A stretch of 64,000 bases of DNA. It comes from Oenanthe sinensis (Eukaryota > Streptophyta > Magnoliopsida > Apiales > Apiaceae). Of the stretch, positions 46,738 to 59,319 are shown piece by piece. Location of the stretch: NCBI GenBank assembly GCA_028671895.1, contig CM053796.1:42530860-42594859 (forward strand), written 5' to 3'. A model generated the notes under the pieces. That model did not search any database and was not told the origin of the DNA. It saw only the letters and a list, made by a program, of their open reading frames with translations. The translations under genes and the position numbers were made by a program. Position 1 is the stretch's first letter, and every line of letters starts with the position of its first letter.

Positions 46738-47090
46738 CTAACTTATATCCTGAGCGATGCACGGATTGAGTTTTTTAGTATTTTATTATTTTAATTTTTA
46801 TATTTTCGTTAATAATAATTTAAATTTTATTTAATGTTGTACATATGTATTTTATATAATTTTAATATACTTTATTTGTATTTCAATTTTAATAAGATAA
46901 TATTTACGTGTTTTGGATATATTTTAATTAAGAGTATTTGTATTCTAATAGGATAGTGTTTGTGTGTTTTATTTATAGGTGTGTTTTAGTTAAGAGATTA
47001 ATATTAAAAAAGTTAAACCCAATAATAACTATACAGCCCAAATACTGACCAACTATCAAACCGACTATCCTATTGATCGCTCGAAAAAAT
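46738..47090 (-). mobile_element. Short Helitron, relative of the one at 61234
   Basis: On the minus strand it ends with ATCCGTGCATCGCTCAGG and then GTTAG before T, a worn hairpin and CTRR-like end. Its body matches 61234-61570 in order (TTAAAATACAAATAAAG-like blocks, and TATTTGGGC near the 5' side). The 5' end is uncertain. Confidence 0.5.
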
Positions 47091-47341
47091 CAATAATTAT
47101 TACCCATTATGTGTAAAATATTTTTGAAAAAATGTGCTGTTATTTTTTGTGATCAAATTAAGGTATCGTTTAATTCGCGGTGTTATGAATGAATTAGAGT
47201 AATATAAAAATAAACTAATTATGTATGACTGGTTTCAAGTACTATTGAATTATTAATTTATTATATTATATAAAAAAATGTGAATACAATTTTTTATAGT
47301 AATATTTAGTTGTATGTATTATTATTATTTTATTATTATTA

Positions 47342-49978
47342 TTAGATTTTAACATGTGCGATGTACGAATATTTTTTTTTATTAATTAAATTATTTATTT
47401 TAAAATTACTAATATTTTTATAATTTTAAAAAGTTTTAATATATTATAATTATATTACTTTTTTAACTTATTTAAATTATATATTTTTACATCAACTAAA
47501 TTAAATATAAATAAGAAAATTATAAAATATTAAAAATAAATATACATATCGCAAAAAATATAAATTTATATTATTAATACATAATTATGTAAAATTTTAT
47601 GTTTCAACATATTATGAATTTGATCTTTTAAAATATCAAACAAATGTTTAATATATTTAAGATTATACATAATAAATTTAAATATATTTTTGATAAGATC
47701 TCGATTATGTTTATTTTATATAAAATTTAATAGATATTATGGTATATGAGATATAATATATATATATATATATATATTAATAATATGATAATATAATTCT
47801 TATTTTGGATAAGTTTTTTTCTTTTATTAGATTTTTGGTAGTATAATATTAATTACAATTTATAAATAATTATATAACATATATAATTTAAACATTGCAT
47901 CAATAAATAATATATGTTACTATATTACTAATGAGATTTAAACTTTAACTTAATATTAAAAAATAAAACGATACATAACGATTACCGTAATAATAATTTT
48001 TGCATCCCACTTTTTCATACTAATATATGACATGTTCTTTATTGAACATTTTTTCTCATATATAAATTGATTAAATTTAAAAAATGTATTAATATTTATT
48101 AATTGATATTATATTTATTTTATTTATCAAAAACATGATTCAAAGTATGTGATAACATATTTTTGATATAATATTATATATAATATAATAACAAAATAAA
48201 ATGTGTATTTAATATCTTAGGCTAAGGTTGAACTTTTAGCCGGGGAACTCAAACAAATAATTTTAAAAAAAAAACTTAATTTCTTCTATTCGATCCAAAC
48301 CAATGAATTAATAAGGTTTCTGAGTTATCAATATAATAATTTCTCCTGTAAGTGTAACTGATTCTCCGTATAAAGTTATCCTTATATCTTTTATAATATA
48401 TTAAATATTTTTATAGAAAAGATTTGGATTAAAAAAACTTTAATCCTTCCTCTCATAAGAAAAATTCACAGTTTCCCTCCATCTCTCTGTATGTAAAACC
48501 CTAATATTATCTCTATTTTAATCTAATAATAATTCATAATAACGTTTCATGTATGACATGTCTCTATATAAATCTAATATTAAAAGTATTTTAATGTTTT
48601 AAATCAATTATAAAAATGTTTCCTAAACGGAATAGAATTCTCTGATAAAAATTCGTAACCATCTTTTCTTTCTAGATTACGGGTTGTTCCAGTGGGATTT
48701 TGGATGTTAGACTACCTCAAAATTAAAGATAATTTTGTAAGATTCGTGTGGGCTGTACAATCGCTCAATTCAGACTTCTGAAACTCAAATATGACACAAA
48801 TAATGTCTATCGTGTAAGGAGCAAAATAATTACAATTTTTTTTAATTTAACTCAAAAATATATCTTTAAGTTCAAATTTATATACTACTAAGATATCTAA
48901 TAGAGTTAGATACTGATTTTTATGAATTCTAATTACCGAAATGAACTGCATTGAAGAGCAACACCCATATTCCAAATAAAAAAGAAAAAAAGTACAAGCC
49001 GTTTAGGCCATCTCCAATCATTACTCAATTTTAAATTAACTTTATCTTAATTAAGTTTTGACCGAATATCCTAATCTCTCTCTCATGAGAGTCGACTCCC
49101 GTCTTTAGATCTAGGATTCTAGCCAGCTCTCCCATTCTCCATTTCCCATATCTACAATCCCCTTCACCATTTAAGCCATCTTCGTTCTTCTATCATTTCT
49201 TCTATTTTTCAGTTTTCTTCAATAAATTCGAGATCTTGCTCCAAAATTTCGAAAAAACATTTTTTTTAGGTGAGATCTTGTTGGTGCCTTGTTATCAAGG
49301 TTGTACCCATCTTTTTGGGTGTTAGTATGTTTTATTTGAAATATTTGTGTGTTTTTGTGTTGGTATCGTTGAAAATGATTTATATGAATTTTTGGGAGAT
49401 CTGGAATTTTTGTATCGAATCTGGGACCGTGGTGGATATCGCAAAAACTCACCTTTCACAACAAAAGATTGTTCATAGTTTGGGGTATCTATTTCCCCAA
49501 TTTTAGTTGATATAACTAAATTTTTTGAATATTGGGCTATAGGTGACATTTATGTGAAAGTCAATTGTGATGTTACTAGTTTCAGGGTTGGCATAGTTTG
49601 GATTGCTCGGAAAGCTACTGTAATCCTTTTTAATTTAAAGAATTTTATTCTATATGTTAAGCGATCTGAAAACAAAACGACTATTTGTTTAACTCGTTTA
49701 TTTGTTTCCCAATCAGGTTGTATTGTCAGTTCGAGGGTTTGTCTCGACAGTATTCGAGTATGTTAATGAATGCATTAAATTTTATTTGTAAAAAATAGAT
49801 ATCTAATAGAGTTTGAGTTATAATATGAAGTGATGTAAGAAAAATTATAGTTGTTAGGAATTTTAATAATAATTATAACTTATAAATAATTAGTACATAA
49901 TATTATGTAGTTATTAAGAATCCATACTTTAACTTTTGATAATATTTAGATAAGATCCTTCTTATTCTTATTATATAC
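47342..49978 (-). mobile_element. Helitron, copy B (minus orientation), with inserted LINE piece
   Basis: This is the inverted relative of copy A. Its 3' end on the minus strand is GTTAAAATCTAA before T, and its 5' end near 49978 (TATATAATAAGAATAAG) lacks the first few bases, apparently because another Helitron end abuts it. It is longer than copy A because of the 889-bp insertion at 48908-49796. No protein is encoded. Confidence 0.6.
48908..49796 (+). mobile_element. LINE deletion derivative with 17-bp target duplication
   Basis: The insertion is flanked by AGATATCTAATAGAGTT at 48891-48907 and 49797-49813 and ends in a short A-rich tail, so it arose by LINE-type retroposition. Its 5' part contains ATGAGAGTCGACTCCC, shared with the LINE remnant near 2720. 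Its 3' part (49553-49625) reads YVKVNCDVTSFRVGIVWIAR, like the RNase H domain at the end of plant LINE ORF2. ORF1, endonuclease and RT are absent, so it is an internally deleted copy. Confidence 0.65.
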
Positions 49979-50021
49979 TAACATATAACCCGTGCAAAGT
50001 ACGGGAGGAGGGTAATAAATA

Positions 50022-50235
50022 ATAGGGCTTTTTTCAGAAATACCCAAACATATAAAAATTTTTTCAAAAATACGGTGCAACCTCATCTGCAACTGTTTTT
50101 CACCTGTGGCGCCAGTGCTGCAACCTCATCTGCAACTGTTTTTCACCTGTGGCGCCAGTGTTGCAACCTCATCTGCAACTCAAACCGTATTTTTGAAAAA
50201 AACCTTAAAAAATTAGGTAGTTTTGTAAAAATCCC
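50022..50235. repeat. ATACGG inverted-repeat element
   Basis: The block has inward repeats TTTTTTCAAAAATACGG (left) and the same read from the right (CCGTATTTTTGAAAAAAA), with GGGCTTTTTTCAGAAATACC and GGGATTTTTACAAAACTACC beyond them. A related block is at 63760-64000. It looks like a small TIR element, class unknown. Confidence 0.5.
50077..50180. repeat. Two and a half tandem copies of a 43-bp unit
   Basis: Units start at 50077, 50120 and 50163 with GCAACCTCATCTGCAACT; the third is cut after 18 bp. They fill the loop of the ATACGG element. Confidence 0.9.
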
Positions 50236-50440
50236 TAAATAATATATTATATATTTTAAATGAATTAAATATTTAATTTGATTATTTATGTTATTAATAT
50301 TTTTTATGTAATGTTGTACATGTGATAAATTATTTTTGAATCATATTTATATTATGGGTTTAAATTCTCGTTAATATATTGTTATATATTTATATTAATT
50401 AAGAAGATTAATAACCCGTGCAAAGCATTAATAAATTTTT

Positions 50441-51919
50441 ACTAATAAAAAGAGTTTCGAATATATTAGAAAATATATTTATTTAACGTGGCATGCCGTG
50501 TCCAGGCGGGTTTGGCGAGTCCGTGACTATGAGTGAAACATAACTACCTTGCATTTTAATATGTATTGCTTTATTTTTGCATTTTTTTAAAAAAGAATAT
50601 GTTCAACTATAACATTTTCATATAATTTAGCACTATTATTAATTTAAACAAAAAAATTATGTTTCAAATTATGATCTTATTTGGGATTCTTTAAAATAAA
50701 TAATAATTAACTTATTTCTAACTCTTTTATTTCATATGTACATTATTTTTTTAAAAATAAATAAAAATTTAAGATCGGGTTTTATTTTATTTTTTAAAAA
50801 AGAATAAATATTTATTTCATACGAATATTTTTAGAATAAAAGATGACGGTATCTCTATAAATTTTATTAATTAAAAAATATTTTATAAATAATTTGAGAG
50901 AACACTTTTCTGGAAAAAACGGAACAAAATGTTTGTACATAATAAACATATTAAAAAAATATTAACGATTTATACATAAAACAAATAATATGATAATAAG
51001 GATTAAAATCATTAAATAAAGACCAAAACATGTAAAAGTAAAATTATAAACTAAACTTAAGATATTAAATAAATAAAATTGGGTAGTATCAATACATTGT
51101 TAATCAATATAAACTAAACTTCCTGTTATGCCGAGTTGAGACGAGCGGGCCTTGCTGGGCCGGTCTTCTCACGGGTTCCCGCTGGTTGACGAGCACGTTT
51201 TTTTTTGTGACTTGTGCCGGTTCATAAATCGACTCGGTTATAACCGTTACCACGACTAATTTAAGCGAGTCAGGGCGTGCCTCCGACCGGTTTAGCCCCA
51301 GCTCTAGTAACAGGGCATGTAGCATATGATCAATGTGAGGATTAATTAGGGTTAGATGTTGGCAGTGGTATGGGCTGTCAATATTTGATTGCTGATACAA
51401 TATTATTGGCAGTCTTCCAGAAATATACTCATCAGATTCGCTACTGTATAAATTAATGTGTTATGTATGGTCATCATATGCTCCAACTACCACTTGCTAC
51501 ATTACTCCCTGCCGGCGTTTTAATGCCCATTAAACGCTCTTAAATCTAGCCCCGTTATCCATCAACTTTCTTATTCTCGTCAATTTTATACTGAAAAAGC
51601 AAAGTTATAAAAAAGAGTAATACCAGGTATTTCAAAAGTTATTCCCATTCTTTTTCTCAAAATACTGTAGGATGTGTATAGTTTGTTTTAATTCGTGAAC
51701 GCATATATAAATATGCGGAGTATCATATTATTATACAAAAATTACCGATTACACACGTGACAACTTAACATTTAGAATAATTTTTGGAGTATCCAGCATT
51801 TTTCATACAAAAATTATCTCAAGATTTTGAGTTGTCACGTATATAATTAGTATTTTTTCTATCATAATATAAGAAATTGGGATTAATTTTAGATATGTAA
51901 CATTGCACTTTGTATATAT
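50441..51919. other. Intergenic; a relatively GC-rich island at 51120-51330
   Basis: The island stands out against AT-rich flanks and keeps a 98-codon open frame on the minus strand with no recognised domain. Nothing else is supported. Confidence 0.4.
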
Positions 51920-51921
51920 TA

Positions 51922-52167
51922 CTCCCTCCGTCCCAATTCAAGTGGCTTGTTTGATTTTTTGTGGTCCATTTGACTAAATTTTGACCGTAGATTAGATATT
52001 ATTCTTTTACAATTTTTGAAAATAAAAATTTACATTTTAAAGTAGATTAAATATATTTTCTAATGATATATTTTATATAATTATATAATATATATAATCT
52101 TCAGTCAAAAATTAGTCAAGTTGACCTCTAAAAGTCAAACAAGACAATTGAATTGGGACGAAGCGAG
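51922..52167 (+). mobile_element. Stowaway MITE, complete
   Basis: The 246-bp element begins CTCCCTCCGTCCCAATTCAA and ends, read inward from the right, with CTCGCTTCGTCCCAATTCAA. The termini extend to about 30 bp. It is flanked by TA at 51920-51921 and 52168-52169. It has no coding capacity. Confidence 0.92.
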
Positions 52168-52169
52168 TA

Positions 52170-53260
52170 TTATTATTGTTGTTATTATTATAAAACAAAC
52201 TTCAAATGTTATTAATCATCTAGTTATTTAATTTTGCAGTTTTTTTTTACTACTCCTGAATATTCTGTTCCTGTCGGTAAACACATAACAAACTTTCATA
52301 ATTTTACTTTTAATCAAATCATAATATTATTCATTTTAAAATAATATATCTCTAAACTATATAAAAAATAAAATAATGAGAAGAATAACATAAAAAATCA
52401 GAGAAATGGAGATCCTACAACAAAGAACTTTTGGCGTATTAATGCGAAATTTTCTAAATTGTACAGAATATTTGCCTGCAAATACTTCCAAATATATATA
52501 TGGTCACCGTATGTATCATATAAATTTAGAGCAATTTGATTGGTTCAGCGAAAGTAATGAAACTCATGATAACCGAACCACTACGGACATACAATCATGC
52601 ATGTCGCTCTTTTGTAGACTATTGCCTTTTCCTGCTGCTATTCGGTTTCCGGATTTTCTTTGTTGGAAATTTATTTTATCTAAATTAGATTTATTTTTTA
52701 TTTTTTACAAATTCAATTTTTTTAATAATAATCTGTTCCAAGAGGTGGAGCTGAAAAAGATGAAACAAGCAGCTTCAATAGTACATTAAATTATAGAAGG
52801 TTTTCATTGGGCTTTAGTTTATTGTTGGGTTGAAATGCTGTTTTCAGATGTTAACCAACTAGACCTAACAGACACTATGAAATAATAGTCTTCGTACGCC
52901 AGCCCACATACACATACTCGAGTTCGAGTTGAAAGTTTGTTGATCAAATTTTCTATTTTTCAATTTGTATAGCAGCACATTTATTGAATCATGGAACAAA
53001 AATGTAGTATCAGATTTGATCATAAATATTCTGTTGAACAAAACCATAAACATGAGTAACATTCCGGTACCAGAAATTTAAAGGCTGTATAGGATCGGTT
53101 CTAAGTTCTAACATGATGCTAATCAAAACAACTACTGGGATATATTATAACATATGACATTAACTTGCAAATCATAATACTAACTTCAGTTATAAATCTC
53201 CAAAAAATTGATTAACAAACTAAACACATGAATGATGTGTTGGGTTGTATATTTCATTAA
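52170..53260. other. Intergenic, no gene supported
   Basis: A 127-codon frame at 52406-52789 is AT-rich with no domain. The right part is probably the 3' flank of the kinase. Confidence 0.4.
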
Positions 53261-54497
53261 CTAATAAATTCCTAGAGAGGCCTGGGGTGATCTGATGAAT
53301 AAATGATTCATTGAAATATTGGGTTGATATTTTATGAATTTCTCAGTAGATAATTGCGCTTCAAACTGTTTTAGCAACATCTGATTGCGCGTAATGAAGG
53401 GATGCTTCACAAGTTCATCCGCAGTCCATCTTTCTTCAACAGTCCTTGTTAAACATTTTCGTACAAAATCCTTTGCAATCACTGACAAATTATCAAATTC
53501 TGGCAACAATAAAATCAATCTGTCATCTTCATAATTAGCGATCATCTCCCCTAAATATTGTGCATCAACATCAAAATATTTTTTCCACAAGCCACCCTTA
53601 CCTAAAAGCATCTCCAACACAATACAACCAAGTGACCATATGTCCATCGCGGCTTCATGCACCCCAAATACGACAGATTCCGGAGAACTATAAAGCAATG
53701 TTCCCTGATTCTTGTACTCCTGACCTGCCCCACAACTTAGTGTTCTACTCTTTTTCGCTAATCCAAAATCCGCTAATTTAAGATTATACTCAACAATCCC
53801 TTTATATTCATCAGAAGGAATAATAAAAACAAGAACATTAGCAGGCTTCAAGTCACAGTGAACGTACCCCTGTCCATGCACACGAGATAGTCCCCTAAGC
53901 AACATGAATGCGTACCAACTAGCTTCATATTCAGGTAACCATCCTCTTGATTTGATCAGCTGCTCAAAGGTTCCTCCATCAGCATACTCCAATACTATAT
54001 TGTGGGTGTTTGGGGTTCCATAAACTTAAAATAAGTAGCTTATTTTTTATTTTATTTTACATATTTTCATATTTTTTTTAAAGATAAATATTTGTTTTAG
54101 AATTTTAAAACCAAATATGAACTTACTTTTTTCTGGAAATAAGGGCTTATTTCTGAAAAGTACATACATCCCTACTTTTTTCCGGAAATAAGCCCTTATT
54201 TCCATAAGTAGCAGTTTGCCAAACAGGCCCATTGTACAACTTTGTACCATCTTCATTAATACTCTTAAAATCCTCGTTTGTAAAACAACGAACAATCTCT
54301 TTACATCCTCTAAGTTCATACAAGATAGTTTTCTCTAAACGCAAAGACCATGACAAACTTTCAGAAGTTGATTTTACAACCACAGTTGCGGGTAAATTAT
54401 ATATGTGAGCTAGACATGGTGATGCACATTCTGCTAGAAAAACAGACCCGTATGCTCCTTTTCCCAAAAACTTGCTTCTTACCCACATTGCATCCAT
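53261..54497 (-). pseudogene. MAPKKK-like protein kinase split by a transposon
   Basis: The minus strand encodes an intronless kinase like the plant MAPKKK15-21 group, which phosphorylate MAPKKs in the cytosol. N-lobe (54497-54231): MDAMWVRSKFLGKGAYGSVF with the glycine loop, VVVK lysine and the alpha-C helix. C-lobe (54003-53261): EYADGGTFEQLI, YVHCDLKPANVLV (HCD in place of HRD, usual in this group), DFGLAKK, SSPESV, and ending in a short tail after HPFI. All catalytic motifs are present. The reading frame is cut between KLYN and IVLEYADGG, the hinge of the ATP site, by a 227-bp element. Without the element and one 5-bp duplicate the frame is continuous. Unless the insert is spliced out, the product stops soon after the N-lobe. 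Confidence 0.85.
54004..54230. mobile_element. Short TIR element inserted in the kinase coding region
   Basis: The ends are GGGTGTTTGG at the left and GGGCCTGTTTGG read inward from the right, in the style of hAT-like MITEs. It is flanked by the 5-bp repeat ATTGT (53999-54003 and 54231-54235), shorter than the 8 bp typical of hAT. The interior holds repeated GGAAATAAGGGCTTATTTC palindromes. It has no coding capacity. Confidence 0.75.
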
Positions 54498-55821
54498 GAT
54501 TAGATTCTAAATACGAGAGTAAGGGTTTGTGTTTAAAGCTACTATAAACCACAGGGTTCTTAAATAAGGTAGAATGTGTTGTTATATTTACTTAAACACC
54601 AAGTTTCATGTATGTTTCTGAGTCCGTGAAGAAGTCGTGAGAATAATTATCATATGTGATCGGTCAAGAGATTTCCTAGTTAGATTAGTATTTATTGAAT
54701 AAGGTTGAACTGTTATGCATAATTGAAGTTGAAGTAGAGAATATACATAGTGGAATTTAAATTGAAAAGTACTCTTTAATAAAAGACATCAAGTTAAATT
54801 AATAGGTTTTTTATTAAAAAAAGAAGAAGAAAATCGCAAAGATAGATTTGCATTTTTATTCTCTGCAAAATATAATTTTACAACTAAAATCAATTACAAA
54901 TATAAACAAATGAAACTCTTTTTTAAAAATGTAAAAAAAGGTTGCATATGCTTATAAACCATACTTTTATAAATAATTTGATGAAGGTGTTAAATATATA
55001 TTAAACATATTAGAAATTTATAATAATAATAATAATAACTGATTACCCTCTATCTATATATACAAATATAATGTGTTTGTGTTATCCACCGGTTTAAGTT
55101 ATACTTATACATGTGTCAAGTGTTTATTTGCAATCTTGCGTACAATCAGAGTCAGATGTACAATAATTCTATATTCACTTAAATGTTGCAGAGGAATTCC
55201 ACCAGTTTTGTACCGGGCACCGATAACTAGTGGCATGTCACAAAAAACTTAAATTAACTTGACAACTTTGCTCGTATGAAAATAATAATAAATTTGATTT
55301 GAAGAACATGAATATATGTTAAAGTGAAAACATGAGAAAATATTTGTACTCCATTCAAACAATCAAGTACACAATAAATAGCACAATAGTTTTATTACAA
55401 ATTTATTAACCTGACACTTTACCCAAATTTACCGTAGTTGCAATGTTGATATGGAAGAAGTGGAGAACAAATGAAAATTAACACAAACACTGAAATACAT
55501 TCCAAGTCCGGAAATACTTGAACTGGGTTTCCCATATAGTCAGTCTCGGCCAGGGTAACTTGCTCAAAACCTGATATAAAATACAAATATCCATGTTAAT
55601 CTACAGAATCTATATTAATTAAAACTTTAGGATACGAAAAAATTTCTGTCAATTACTCTTATAATTTGTTATTACTATAAAGAGTTACCTACACAGTATA
55701 ACTTATTTTAGTTATAACAATTTTCTGCAATTACGTTATATGGAAAGCTTTGATATCTAATTCAAACTAATTACCAGTTGTAATTAAACAAAGAATTGTG
55801 GTTACCTATATGATTATATCG
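54498..55821. other. Intergenic between kinase and coiled-coil gene
   Basis: No gene is seen; the left part is the kinase promoter side and the right part the 3' flank of the coiled-coil gene. Confidence 0.4.
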
Positions 55822-58800
55822 TTATGTTTGCAGTTGTGTCGTTGAGCACTCTGAATCTAGCTGGTTTACTGATGTTCTGTAATTTTCCTGCAACAAGTAT
55901 ATAAACTATAGTATTTGACAACAATGCAAGGATTCCCAATATATATAAATTGATAGTAGAACTTTGTGTTCTGGTATAACATATAAATACTGTAAAGAAA
56001 AGGCTGATCTTTTTGTACCTTTGCTTCAGCAAAAGATATGTTTAGAATATTTACAGTGGATTCAGGTTGGGAACAGTGTGACTGTGGAGGATCAGAAAGA
56101 TGAGGGAAGTTTTCTCTAGTGATTTCCATTGCCTGTTCACTCCTGTAATGTCAATGATACAGAATTTTTAATTAGAAACTACAATGCCAAATAACAGGAG
56201 CAGAATCACTCTGCACTATCAATGATAGCAAGACTAAATGAATGGATAAATAAGGTGTTTTAAATTATCAAAGATCCTATAGTAACTTTTTAGTCTTTCA
56301 GTGCATTTATTTACTTCTTACATGAGTGCATGTGAGTTTTAGAGATCATTTCGACTCCTTATATTATATTCGCCATAATACGTTGAGTAAGTTACTTCTC
56401 ACATATATTAGTTGTAGAATATGCAGACTGAAAAATTTTCAAGTTGAATTGACTATGAGAACTGAAAGTGACTGTGAGAACTGAAAGATTTTTAACACTT
56501 ACCTGTGTTTTTCCTCTACTTTATCTGCCCCACATACTTGTCTAGCTATCATCAAGGAGAATGCCTTTTTATTCTAGCATGAGACGATTGACATAAACAG
56601 GTAAGCAAACGAGTTAAACAGACTGAACTGAAAGGCTCGATATATAGTCATTCAGAGGTTAAATATATCTCAATATAATAATACAGTATATAACTAAAGG
56701 TCAATTAAGAATATTATGGCACTTAAGTATCATCAAACATAGGTCATGGCAGGCAATGTCTGCACCTGTTTTCCCTTTGCTTGATTAAAGGAACTGTATA
56801 TGAATAATTTAATGACTATGTCTCAATATTTTCCAGCCTCTTGATGACCCTGTATTCAGTTTACCATAGGACCAAACTTTGAGCAAGTTAAAAGTTATGA
56901 CTAAGAATAAATTGTCTAACCTCTTCATCCATATGTCTGATAAAGTCTTGAATCTTCTCAATGACGACTTGTAAACTGCTTAATTCGAAATGCAATGCCT
57001 GAAAATTGATTGTTAAAGGATTGCATACTAAGAAGCACATAGTTAGAAACAAGTTTATTCGACAGGAAAGACCATTGGTCTCAAAGCCTCACCTTTTTCT
57101 CTGATATTAGATTTTGTATAATGTCTTCCTTTGCCAATAAAGTTTCCTTAAGGTGAGGCTGGTCAAGGCAAACTGTGATACAAATTATTTCTAGCGAAAT
57201 ATATGTCTAATACTTAAAGCGAGTTGAATTTAAATGATTTCTATAAAAATGGATATCTCTTCCTCTGCTCCTGGGCCTTTGTCATTGAAATTAGCTGCCT
57301 CCAAATGTGATTCCAGGTCCATTATCAATTTGTTTTTTATTCTAAGCTCATCTTCATTACTTCTCAGCTTAGCATCAAGCATACTGATCTTGTCTGTGTG
57401 GAATACTTATTACAGTTATGCAAATAAAACTATGAAAACTGCAATCAGCATTAAATCTGGTTGATAAAAATGGCCAATAAGAATTTGATATTACCCATGA
57501 ATTCAATTCCCAGTGTAGTAGCCCTGTCTACTTTGATCTTCAAACTAGCAACTGAAAACAGCTAATAAACTTTAGAAAAGAAAGATAAAGCTCGTTACAG
57601 GGAACAGTTCACTAAACATCCATGAATTACTAACTGAACATACACATCAACAAAAACACGTGCCTACTTCCTCCTTTTCATTGAGAACCTGTTGCGCATT
57701 TTCCACAATTTGCTTGACAGATAAAGCCTCCTTTTCTATTGAGGAAAATAATGACATGTGTAAATTTATCTTCTCCGTAAGAGCGGAAATTGTTTTATCT
57801 TTATGTGTGATAGCTTGTTTCATTTCAAAGGTAGAGTCCTACAGTTCAACAACAAACCAAAAATCAAATAAATTAACTCAAAGTTTTTTAGAAGTCCTCC
57901 AAGAATTATACTTAAACCCCATAAATTGCATGAAATATACTATAGTAAATTGTATGAATATCATAATCATGTGTGTATCCGATATTATATTTTGTTAACA
58001 TCTAGAAATTTGAGCTACACTTTCACTTGAAGTTAAAAACCAAACTTTATAAGCTGGGTTAGTCAGACAAGATTGGATGCCTGACATGCAATAGACAGAA
58101 TCGTGACTCGTGAGAAAGCTTCAGATTACACAAACCATATTCAACTCAAGCACATCAACAGAAAGTGCACTTCACTACAAGCATAACTTAAGGCGCATAT
58201 AGTGACTCAGTAAGCGTCAGAAATGTACAACCTAGTCATATTGCGATTCATTCTTACAAAAAGATGACCGAGCCATGTCCAACTCAGCTATTATGTACAT
58301 AATAGTATAACACTGAAGCCTTGAGTTGAAAGCAAGTGTGAAGCCGTTACAAAGCTTGTACACCTTAAATACAAGTTTAAAATGGCAGAATGCAGTAAAA
58401 GAGTATAATGTGCACATAATCATTAACACGACAAATTTTTTTTGAAGTTCAAACAATTAGCAACTTCTAAGAACCCAGCGTGAACCCACTTTCAAAACCA
58501 ATTGCTAGACCAAGAATGTGATCAGTAATTATAAAAGCAGCACAAAATCCATTTCATAGTACAAATCAATAAACAAACCTCGTAAACTTTAACAAAACTT
58601 TCCTTTGATTGAAGCAATCTATTTATAGTTCCTTGCAGCTCCTTCTGCTTGTTATCAAGCAATTCATTGTCATTCTGAAGGTAATTCAACTGCGATCACA
58701 CAACATAATCCAGTGATTTTTCTGAAAACAAACTTAAAAAATAAAAAGAAGTCACGACAACAAAGAATAATATCAACTCAAGAATCAATTATACCAATTT

Positions 58801-59284
58801 GATTCATATATATATTTATCCAATTCAACTTTAACATTATATATAACTATATAATAAAGGCGAACAACAACGAATATTTCATATTAGCTCAATTTTACAA
58901 TAATTAGATTCCAATTAAATTACAGATCCGAACCTACATTAAATTAGCTTTTCATAGTAATTTCATCGAATACGTTATATACATAACTAAATAACTCAAT
59001 TAAGTTTGAAATAAAACACACACATATATATACACACCTTCGTTTCGAGTTTTCGACGAATATCATTTGATGCAGCTAATTCAGCTTGCAACTCCTTTAA
59101 TTTTCCACTGTATTTTTCTTCAGTTTCATTTTGTTTCTAAATAATCAATTACACTACAAAATTAGTACAAAAATATGTGCACTACTGATCAAATAATATA
59201 ATATCATGTAAATATAAATGTTTCTATGTATAATTGAACCTGAAGTAAGAGATTGCATTGCTCCGTTGCATAGCGTTCTTTTTC

Positions 59285-59319
<35 letters not shown>

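Larger units (their letters stand above)
49979..50440 (-). mobile_element. Helitron 3' ends stacked next to copy B
   Basis: On the minus strand a hairpin CCCGTAC-TTT-GCACGGG (50005-49989) is followed by TTATATGTTAG and T, a Helitron 3' end. A second, worn GCACGGGTTATTAAT end lies at about 50409. Full elements could not be delimited. Confidence 0.5.

Noticed and set aside
49219..49549. Overlapping 75-78-codon frames on both strands
   Set aside because: They lie in the leader part of the LINE derivative and have no domain.
51104..51400. 98-codon frame in a GC-richer island
   Set aside because: No domain is recognised; composition alone does not support a gene.
52406..52789. 127-codon frame near the Stowaway MITE
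   Set aside because: AT-rich, rich in Phe/Leu/Asn from low-complexity DNA, with no domain.
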